Shown piece after piece: positions 58,195 to 64,000 of a DNA stretch of 64,000 nucleotides. The first letter of the stretch is position 1. Each line of letters begins with the position of its first letter. A program made the position numbers and the translations under genes. Source of the stretch: Firmicutes bacterium HGW-Firmicutes-15 (GTDB lineage: Bacteria; Bacillota; Syntrophomonadia; Syntrophomonadales; Syntrophomonadaceae); contig PHAA01000011.1 of NCBI GenBank assembly GCA_002840245.1, forward strand, positions 87,749-151,748. The letters are read 5' to 3'. The notes beneath the pieces were generated by a model. It was not told the origin of the DNA and did no database searches. It saw only the letters and a list, made by a program, of their open reading frames with translations.

Positions 58195-59592
58195 TTGAAA
58201 ATACTTATAATTAATGTTTCTTTACGTCCTAATTCTCCAGTAAAGTTTTTCCCAATTGGTTTGGGGTATATTGCGACAGCCATCAAAAATGCGGGTTATG
58301 ATTTTGATTTATTGGATATTGATGCCCATCGTTATACAGATGATTATATAGAGCAGTTTATTAGAACCACTAGCTTTGACGTAATATGTATGGGCTGCAT
58401 CGTAACCGGTTACAAAATAATTAAAACGCTATCTTCACTGATTAGCACATATCAACCTCATGCCAAGATCATTGTAGGAAATTCGGTTGCCACATCTATT
58501 CCCGAAATACTGCTTACCCGTACAGAGGCAGATATTGCGGTAATGGGAGAAGGAGATGAGACAATCGTTGATATATTAAATACCCTTGCTGAAGGAGGCA
58601 ACCTGGAAGCTGTGCCAGGAATTTGCTTCTTACATAATGGGCAGGTAGTTCATACCCCGGCAAGAGCATACATTAGAGACATATCTTCATTACCATTTAT
58701 AAATTATTCGCTTTTCGATGCGGAGATATATGCGGAAGCTTATAAAAACGTCGCTAACGAGGATGTTCCTATACCAAGAGATGAAATTAGGTCTTTACCC
58801 ATAAATACTGCTCGGGGTTGCATTGCTCGGTGTACTTTTTGTTACCATGTTTTTAAGACCGTCCCTTATCGAAAACGAAGTGCAGACGCGATTGTAAAAG
58901 AAATTAAATCTTTAGTAGAAACTTATGGAGTTAATTATATTCAGTTTGCTGATGAACTTACTTTTAATACTAAGAAACAAGCTCTGGAACTTAGTGAAAA
59001 AATGTTGCAGGAAAATGTCAATGTATATTGGAGTGGAGACTGCAGAGGTGATTTGTTTCAGGAGGAAGATGATGTAGTCATTATAAAAAAGCTTAAAGAA
59101 GCTGGATGCGTGTCAATGGGTTATTCTCTAGAATCATCTGAGCCAGCAATCTTAAAAGCGATGAATAAAAAGATAATTGTAGAACAATTTTCTAAACAAA
59201 CTCGATTATTTAGACAGGCAGGATTGGCGACGATTACCAGTCTGGTAATTGGCTATCCCCAGGAAACACCTGAAACTATTCGGAAAACACTTGAGTGTTG
59301 TATAGAGAATCGGATCTACCCGTCTACTGGATACCTCCTGCCTCAACCCGGCTCACGGATGTATGATTATGCTATTGAACAAGGATTTATAACTGACCAG
59401 GAGGAATATCTTTTAAAAATGGGTGACCGACAGGACTTGAGATTAAACATGACCAACATGAGTGACGATGAGTTGGAAGCATGTGTTGACGAAGGTCTGA
59501 AGCGCTGCAATGAAGCCCTTAATGTAGGACTTACCACTGATCAATTGCTTAAGACCCAGTTTTATAGAAAAGCCAAGGAATCTGAAATCTGA
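58195..59592 (+). CDS. Radical SAM protein with N-terminal B12-binding-like domain
   Basis: A 465-residue protein. The N-terminal ~140 residues have the Rossmann-like look of B12-binding domains (IGLGYIATAIKNAGYDFDLLDID, IVGNSVATSIPEILLTRT, AVMGEGDETI, in part), but the usual D-x-H-x-x-G cobalamin motif is not evident. The radical SAM domain (about 200-400) has the cluster motif Cys209-x3-Cys213-x2-Cys216 (GCIARCTFCYH). The last ~60 residues are helical. The start is TTG at 58195 with AAAGGAGG nine bases before it. It ends the first glycan operon, before a strong terminator. It may methylate an unreactive carbon of the sugar or flagellin; this is inference. Confidence 0.85.
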   Translation: MKILIINVSLRPNSPVKFFPIGLGYIATAIKNAGYDFDLLDIDAHRYTDDYIEQFIRTTSFDVICMGCIVTGYKIIKTLSSLISTYQPHAKIIVGNSVATSIPEILLTRTEADIAVMGEGDETIVDILNTLAEGGNLEAVPGICFLHNGQVVHTPARAYIRDISSLPFINYSLFDAEIYAEAYKNVANEDVPIPRDEIRSLPINTARGCIARCTFCYHVFKTVPYRKRSADAIVKEIKSLVETYGVNYIQFADELTFNTKKQALELSEKMLQENVNVYWSGDCRGDLFQEEDDVVIIKKLKEAGCVSMGYSLESSEPAILKAMNKKIIVEQFSKQTRLFRQAGLATITSLVIGYPQETPETIRKTLECCIENRIYPSTGYLLPQPGSRMYDYAIEQGFITDQEEYLLKMGDRQDLRLNMTNMSDDELEACVDEGLKRCNEALNVGLTTDQLLKTQFYRKAKESEI

Positions 59593-59695
59593 GAAAGAAA
59601 CTTATAGATTAATTAAAGGCGGGTTCAAAAAAGGGTTAGGTTTGGAAAGCCCCATACATATACTGCTTGAAGAGTACCAAATAATAACAACGCAG

Positions 59696-59736
59696 GCTTT
59701 AGTCGCGCACTTTTAAGTGCAAGGCTAAAGCTTTTT
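59696..59736 (+). terminator. Rho-independent terminator after the radical SAM gene
   Basis: GCTTTAG...GCACTT and AAGTGC...CTAAAGC form a long stem (59696-59731) followed by TTTTT. It splits the island into two transcription units. The remaining bases of 59593-59815 show no gene. Confidence 0.85.
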
Positions 59737-59815
59737 GTTCAAATTTACCATCAACGGGATATAAAGAATTTGCTGGATAATTGCGATATATGTAACATGT
59801 TGGTATCGAGGAGAG

Positions 59816-60826
59816 ATGAAGTTGCAGGACGAGATGAAAGGGAAAATGATTCTGGTCACCGGGGGAACAGGAACAATTGGAAGCTATCTGGTGAAAAAAC
59901 TTTTGGAATATGAAGTTGAAGTAGTAAGAGTATTTTCCCGCGATGAGCATAAGCAGTACGAGATGCAGGAAAATTTTGCGATCCAAAATGGTGGTGTTGA
60001 TAAGAGATTGCGTTTTCTGCTGGGAGATGTCAGGGACAAGGAGCGTTTGAAGCGTGCAATGGAAGGGATCGACATTGTTTTCCACCTGGCGGCTTTAAAA
60101 CATGTACCTGCCTGTGAATATAATCCCTCTGAAGCAGTGAAGACCAATGTAATAGGTACGCAAAACATTATTGACTGTGCGATAGAAGCCAATGTTTCGG
60201 CTGTAGTATATGCCAGTACTGATAAAGCAGCCAGTCCCACCAATACGATGGGAGCCAGTAAATTATTGGCGGAACGTCTTATCGTTTCAGCGGCTGAAGG
60301 ATGGAAAGGACCTCGTGACATAAAGTTTTTGTCTGTGCGGTTTGGTAATGTTCTAAACAGCCGGGGTTCGGTGATCCCTCTTTTTAAAAGGCAAATAGAT
60401 GCAGGAGGACCGGTTACGGTTACTGATAATAACATGACTCGTTTTGTTATGAATATTGATCGAGCAGTGGATTTAATGCTAAAATCTCTTAGGATTTCTC
60501 GGAGAGGAGAAGTCTTTGTTTTCAAAATGCCGGTTATTCGTATTGGAGATCTTGCTCAAGCTATGGTGGAATTGGCCCCTAAGCCGGTTGAGTTTATCAA
60601 TATTGGCTTAAGACCCGGAGAGAAACTATATGAAGAACTAATGACCGAAGAAGAGAGTTCCAGGTCATTTGAGACAGAGGATATGTTTATCATCCTTCCG
60701 TATAACTCTGATTTTAACCAATGTATGGATACATATAAAGGCGCATTACGTGCTCAAATTGGTAGCTACAGTTCCGCCGAAGAGCCAATTATGGCAATCG
60801 AGGAAATAAAGACAATGCTCCTTTAA
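59816..60826 (+). CDS. pseB: UDP-N-acetylglucosamine 4,6-dehydratase family protein (PseB/LegB/CapD-like)
   Basis: A 336-residue SDR enzyme, expected to start nonulosonate synthesis from UDP-GlcNAc. The NAD motif TGGTGTIGSYLVKKL is at the N-terminus. FHLAALKHVPACEYNP and the STDKAASPTNTMGASKL block (Met replaces the usual Tyr of Y-x3-K, as in FlaA1/PseB types) follow. FGNVLNSRGSVIPLF and LRPGEKLYEEL are also typical. ATG 59816 lies only two bases after GGAG; TTG 59822 would have better spacing. PseB-type and LegB-type enzymes cannot be told apart by eye. The partner aminotransferase (PseC/LegC) is not found in the window except as a fragment at 63723. Confidence 0.9.
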   Translation: MKLQDEMKGKMILVTGGTGTIGSYLVKKLLEYEVEVVRVFSRDEHKQYEMQENFAIQNGGVDKRLRFLLGDVRDKERLKRAMEGIDIVFHLAALKHVPACEYNPSEAVKTNVIGTQNIIDCAIEANVSAVVYASTDKAASPTNTMGASKLLAERLIVSAAEGWKGPRDIKFLSVRFGNVLNSRGSVIPLFKRQIDAGGPVTVTDNNMTRFVMNIDRAVDLMLKSLRISRRGEVFVFKMPVIRIGDLAQAMVELAPKPVEFINIGLRPGEKLYEELMTEEESSRSFETEDMFIILPYNSDFNQCMDTYKGALRAQIGSYSSAEEPIMAIEEIKTMLL

Positions 60827-60887
60827 TTATAATTAGGGTTACTAGTTAATCATCTTGATAAAAAATTTATTAATGAGGTGTTTAAAT

Positions 60888-62036
60888 TTGCATGAAACAA
60901 TAAAAATAACACTAGCTCCGCATCCAGACATAGAACTTAATACCGAGCGTTCTGAGATTGAAGCTTTTATAACTTTGCCGGAGGAAGGTGTAAATTCAGA
61001 AACTGGTGTAATAATGGTGATTCCTGGACTAGGGGAATATGGCAACTCTGATTATCATGCCAGCCAACTACGACCCTATTTGGCCAACAAGCTGAATTGT
61101 ATTGCAGTAGGAGTAAACTATTTTGGTATTTTCAGGAACGGCCAGATCCAGATTCGACCCAGCTTTCTCCATAATATTAATCGTATTTATGGCTTGAATT
61201 TAAGCTTTGAGAGTTTTGCCGATGCTCAAGGAGCTGTCGATGTATATCGCAAAATTGCTGAAGCTGTTTTAAGTCGAGGTGTTACCAGCCTGGATCTGAG
61301 GTGTCAACCTCATTTACTTACCGGTCGAGATGAATATCAATCCTGGGGCTTCTTGCCAGCTATTGATTGCCTCCAGGTTTTAGGTGAGATCTTACAGCGT
61401 TATGACCTTAATCAACGTAAAATAATCGCTTGTGGTAAGCATTATGGAGCCTATGTTGCAATGTTAATGGGTAAATATGCTCCTCACAGCTTTTCAGCTA
61501 TTGTTGACCAGGAGGGGCATTGCCGAACTATACTAAAACATGTAGTGAGTGGGGAACTTATGGAAGCTGATTATATGTTTAGCTTCACAATAAACGATGA
61601 TCTGAGTTTTTATATTGCTTCAACCTGCAACAATCCCTGGACTATCGAGGATGAGACATCGTTAGTTTATTTTTCCGATAATCATAGAAAGATCCGCAGC
61701 TTATTGTATGAAGGCCATAGGATTCCTTCTGAAACCCGTTATCATATCTTTCACCCTGAAGAAAGTCCTTCTATAGCTGATAAAGACTGCTGTGTTGAGA
61801 TTTTGGAACGCTATAATTTTGTGAATTATCACCGGGTGAAGGATGGCGGGCCTATTAGTTTTGATTCAGATCAGGATTTATTTGATTGGCTGGTCAAGAA
61901 TGATGATATAGGCATGCAAAAAAGTAGTGCAGATACTGACTTTAGCTTGAATAAAATTCATGAATTTGCCTGTGGGGATAAAAGCTATCGTTTTGAATAT
62001 AACGAGAATGGGAAAATACAAGTTACTATGGAATGA
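60888..62036 (+). CDS. DUF2920-like alpha/beta-hydrolase-type protein of flagellar glycan islands
   Basis: A 382-residue protein from TTG 60888 (GAGGTG seven bases before). ATG 60873 and TTG 60855 are further in-frame starts. VIMVIPGLGEYGNSDYH resembles the oxyanion loop of alpha/beta hydrolases; ACGKHYGAYVAMLMGKYAP looks like a nucleophile elbow with His in place of Ser (G-K-H-Y-G). I recall this family as DUF2920, repeated in Campylobacter flagellar modification loci. If the His change is right, the protein may be non-hydrolytic or use another residue. The function is unknown. It follows the dehydratase gene in the second glycan operon. Confidence 0.7.
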   Translation: MHETIKITLAPHPDIELNTERSEIEAFITLPEEGVNSETGVIMVIPGLGEYGNSDYHASQLRPYLANKLNCIAVGVNYFGIFRNGQIQIRPSFLHNINRIYGLNLSFESFADAQGAVDVYRKIAEAVLSRGVTSLDLRCQPHLLTGRDEYQSWGFLPAIDCLQVLGEILQRYDLNQRKIIACGKHYGAYVAMLMGKYAPHSFSAIVDQEGHCRTILKHVVSGELMEADYMFSFTINDDLSFYIASTCNNPWTIEDETSLVYFSDNHRKIRSLLYEGHRIPSETRYHIFHPEESPSIADKDCCVEILERYNFVNYHRVKDGGPISFDSDQDLFDWLVKNDDIGMQKSSADTDFSLNKIHEFACGDKSYRFEYNENGKIQVTME

Positions 62037-62079
62037 TGCTACATTGGGAAGAATGTATTTAAAAAAGAGGAAACATATT

Positions 62080-62400
62080 ATGGCGTCAACTGTAAGTCGT
62101 GAGGATATATTAGAACAGGTGCGGGATATTGTAATAAAGGGTATGAAAGATAATAATGCGGTTGTATATCTTTTCGGTTCCTGGGCTCGGCATGAGGAAA
62201 AAAGGACTTCGGATATCGATGTTGCCGTGGCTCACGATGGTTCAATACCAGCAGATATTTTTGTGAATATTAGAGAAAACCTGGAAGAATCGACAGTTCC
62301 TTATCGGGTTGATCTGGTTGATTTGCTGCACGCCGACCCAATACTTGTAAAGAAGATAAGGGAAGAGGGTGTAATATGGCAAGATTGCAGGAAAGAATAG
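62080..62400 (+). CDS. mntA: MntA-type minimal nucleotidyltransferase (antitoxin of an MntA-HepT pair)
   Basis: A 106-residue protein. The nucleotidyltransferase motif GSWARHEEKRTSDIDVAV gives G-S at 33-34 and Asp45/Asp47, the same layout as MNT antitoxins that add AMP to HepT toxins. ATG 62080 with AAGAGGAAA is preferred; longer in-frame starts would read through the preceding gene's end. It overlaps the HepT-like gene by 25 bases, the usual arrangement. It has no evident link with flagellar glycan and looks like a small inserted module. Activity is inferred from the family. Confidence 0.85.
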   Translation: MASTVSREDILEQVRDIVIKGMKDNNAVVYLFGSWARHEEKRTSDIDVAVAHDGSIPADIFVNIRENLEESTVPYRVDLVDLLHADPILVKKIREEGVIWQDCRKE

Positions 62401-62777
62401 CAGCTGCAAGCCGCGCCTTGCTGGCATTGGAAGAGGTAATGGCTATTCGAAAACCTTCTCGCATTGAGCAAGATGCTGCTATTCAGCGATTCGAATTTAC
62501 CTTTGAAACGGTGTGGAAGGCAGCCCAACTCTTGTTAAGGGATGTTGAGGGGCTTGATACAGGTTCTCCCAAAGGGGTAATAAGGGATTGTTTACAGATT
62601 GGCTTAATTGATGAGCAGGAGACGGTACAGGCACTGAAAATGGCTGATGACCGGAATTTGACTGTTCATACCTACAATGAAGTTCTGGCTGACGAAATAT
62701 ATGAACACATAAAAGAATATGTGCTGTTTTTGAGTAAATGGTTAAGTCGGATTGCTGAGAGGGCTGAGAACATCTAG
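62376..62777 (+). CDS. hepT: HepT-like/HI0074 family nucleotidyltransferase substrate-binding protein (toxin partner)
   Basis: A 133-residue four-helix protein. The R-x4-H-x-Y motif of HEPN RNases is seen as Arg93-NLTV-His98-T-Tyr100. The middle RFEFTFETVWKAAQLLLRD is the HI0074-type signature. It overlaps mntA by 25 bases. In characterised pairs HepT is an RNase toxin and MntA inactivates it by AMP addition at the Tyr of this motif; that residue is present here. The pair sits between two glycan genes of the same strand. Confidence 0.87.
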   Translation: MARLQERIAAASRALLALEEVMAIRKPSRIEQDAAIQRFEFTFETVWKAAQLLLRDVEGLDTGSPKGVIRDCLQIGLIDEQETVQALKMADDRNLTVHTYNEVLADEIYEHIKEYVLFLSKWLSRIAERAENI

Positions 62778-62796
62778 TAGTACTTGGGGAGGTTGA

Positions 62797-63753
62797 ATGA
62801 TGAACATTATGGTTACCGGCGGGGCCGGGTTTATCGGTAGATGGGTGGTAAAAAAGCTCTTACTGGAAGGACATCAGGTGGTAGCTTTAGATGATTTGTC
62901 CAACGGGCGTCCGTTAAATATTGAAGAATTTTCAGGTAACCCGGCTTTCTCTTTTATTAGGGGTGATATTAAGGATCGTGCCTTGTTGGCAGATGTTTTC
63001 CAGGATAATTTTGATCTGGTATACCACATGGCGGCCAGCATTAATGTACAGGATTCCATCGATGACCCTCGTACCACCTTTGACAATGATGTTACCGGGA
63101 CTTTTAATGTTTTGGAAGAATGCAAGCAAAAGAGGATTAAGATGCTCTTTATGTCCACCTGCATGGTCTATGAGCGTAGCATGGATGAGGGCGGGATTAC
63201 GGAAAAAGATCCGGTGAAACCTGCTTCTCCCTATGCGGCCAGCAAGCTTTCGGGAGAGGCTCTAACCCTGTCCTATTATTATGCCTATGGCTTGCCCACC
63301 GTGGTGGTAAGACCTTTTAACACCTATGGGCCTTTTCAAAAGGCTTCCGGGGAAGGTGGGGTAGTAGCCATTTTTATTGATAAGGATTTAAAGGGTGAAA
63401 CACTGAATATATATGGGGATGGCACCCAGACCCGCGATTTATTGTATGTAGAGGATTGTGCAGATTTTGTGATTAAGGCCGGAATGGACAGCCGGGCAGA
63501 TGGGCAGATATTAAATGCCGGGCTGGGCCGAGATGTCAGTGTTAATGAGTTGGCAAAGTTGATATGTGCCGACTCAAAGAGAATTGTTCATGTTCCGCAT
63601 ATTCATCCTCAGAGCGAGATTCAGAAATTGTTATGCAACTATAATAAGGCCCAAGGATTATTGGGATGGAAGCCGCAGGTGAGCCTGGAGGTGGGCCTGC
63701 AAAAGACCAGAGAGTGGATCGAGAAGTCAGCCTACCCATTTTCCCAGGGTTGA
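62797..63753 (+). CDS. NAD-dependent nucleotide-sugar epimerase/dehydratase (SDR, GalE/WbpP-like)
   Basis: A 318-residue extended SDR. TGGAGFIGRWVVKKLL binds NAD. LDDLSNGRPLNI is typical of GalE/WbpP-like epimerases. STCMVYE holds the catalytic Ser/Thr. YAASKLSGEAL supplies Tyr-x3-Lys. RPFNTYGPFQ and GDGTQTRDLLYVEDCADF follow. The last residues (AYPFSQG) overlap another frame in which the end of a DegT-type aminotransferase can be read, so the C-terminus may have been altered at a recombination junction. GGGGAGG precedes the ATG. It probably epimerises a UDP- or GDP-sugar for the flagellar glycan. Confidence 0.88.
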   Translation: MMNIMVTGGAGFIGRWVVKKLLLEGHQVVALDDLSNGRPLNIEEFSGNPAFSFIRGDIKDRALLADVFQDNFDLVYHMAASINVQDSIDDPRTTFDNDVTGTFNVLEECKQKRIKMLFMSTCMVYERSMDEGGITEKDPVKPASPYAASKLSGEALTLSYYYAYGLPTVVVRPFNTYGPFQKASGEGGVVAIFIDKDLKGETLNIYGDGTQTRDLLYVEDCADFVIKAGMDSRADGQILNAGLGRDVSVNELAKLICADSKRIVHVPHIHPQSEIQKLLCNYNKAQGLLGWKPQVSLEVGLQKTREWIEKSAYPFSQG

Positions 63754-63803
63754 GTAAAGAGGAGCAGAGTTATGTAATTGATATTATTAAGAATTTCAAA
63801 TAA
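63723..63803 (+). pseudogene. C-terminal remnant of a DegT-type sugar aminotransferase
   Basis: In the frame of 63732 the DNA reads REVSLPIFPGLSKEEQS and then YVIDIIKNFK before TAA at 63801-63803. This is the typical end of PseC/LegC/DegT aminotransferases (L-S-L-P-x-F-P-G-L-S-x-E-E-Q-x-Y-V). No upstream part of such a gene remains, because the preceding sequence is the epimerase gene in another frame. It marks a deletion or recombination scar. Confidence 0.7.
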
Positions 63804-63827
63804 CTTTGCGTTTTGGTCTAACAGAAT

Positions 63828-63866
63828 AAAGGAGCCTCCGGTTTAATAATGCCGGAGGCTCCTTTT
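63828..63866 (+). terminator. Rho-independent terminator at the end of the glycan island
   Basis: AAAGGAGCCTCCGG and CCGGAGGCTCCTTT form a perfect 14-base stem around a 10-base loop, followed by further Ts. It could work on both strands. Confidence 0.93.
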
Positions 63867-63901
63867 ATGCAGATACAGATTGTACTTTAGTTTACTGTAA
63901 C

Positions 63902-63975
63902 GTAAGCGCTTAATAAAAGGGTGCATAGTCAAAGCAAACCCCGGTACGATATGATAATTTGTACCGGGTTTTTTC
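63902..63975 (-). repeat. Hairpin-plus-palindrome element, copy 2, including a terminator-like hairpin
   Basis: GTAAGCGCTTAAT (63902-63914) is the exact reverse complement of 11982-11994. About 25 bases on lies the hairpin CCCGGTAC...GTACCGGG (63940-63968) followed by six Ts. On the minus strand the order of parts equals copy 1. On the plus strand the hairpin and T run would terminate transcription. Confidence 0.65.
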
Positions 63976-64000
63976 GCAATCCTATTTAATGTTTTATGTT

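Noticed and set aside
61960..62079. Longer MntA protein starting inside the DUF2920-like gene
   Set aside because: The extension adds 40 residues unlike the family, while ATG 62080 has its own ribosome site.
63754..64000. A further gene at the window end
   Set aside because: Only the aminotransferase remnant, two terminator-like hairpins and a repeat are seen; no frame of gene length continues to the edge.

Overview
The window looks like the chromosome of a motile, low-to-mid-GC Firmicute of the clostridial branch, possibly a Syntrophomonas relative. The evidence is a Bacillus-like order of degS-degU-comFC-yvyF-flgM-flgN-flgK-flgL-yviE-fliW-csrA, SLH and copper-amine-oxidase-like (stalk) surface domains, strong AGGAGG ribosome sites, frequent GTG and TTG starts, and no outer-membrane assembly genes. 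The genus is inference. No rRNA, tRNA, CRISPR array, prophage or classical insertion sequence was seen.

Region 1 (1-12 kb) is cell envelope. It holds a peptidoglycan amidase cut by the window edge, a 1194-residue subtilase with SLH anchor, an acyltransferase-3 membrane protein whose coding sequence contains a perfect palindromic repeat, and an ECF sigma/anti-sigma pair divergent from a large secreted surface protein. Both sides of that divergent pair carry the same promoter motif with identical spacing. A TolC-like protein follows.

Region 2 (12-25.3 kb) makes surface glycan. A dTDP-sugar operon (rfbA, rfbB, fdtA-like isomerase, hexapeptide acetyltransferase, GT2, GtrA, fdtB-like aminotransferase) fits a dTDP-3-acetamido-3,6-dideoxyhexose. 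It runs into a GIY-YIG cassette flanked by inverted repeats and a YkoS-like multispanning protein. Next come a helical secreted protein, a two-gene nucleotidyltransferase cassette between diverged direct repeats, and an MBOAT/SGNH O-acylation pair.

Region 3 (25.3-35.5 kb) has an HlyD-RND efflux operon with its TetR regulator, a C-terminal processing protease, wecB and a phosphohexomutase. This area is rich in small palindromic repeats of two families.

Region 4 (35.5-51 kb) is the DegSU/late-flagellar block. FlgK, FlgL, FliD and flagellin are all much longer than usual. FlgK and FlgL appear to share a homologous insert, and FliD contains three related repeats.

Region 5 (51-64 kb) is a flagellin-glycosylation island: Maf, SpsF, NeuB/PseI, GNAT, methyltransferases, a radical-SAM protein, a PseB/CapD-type dehydratase, a DUF2920 protein, an MntA-HepT pair and an epimerase. 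The pathway's aminotransferase is missing, but the last codons of a DegT-type aminotransferase survive out of frame at the end of the epimerase gene.

All calls are from reading the sequence. Family names are from recall of motifs and were not searched.
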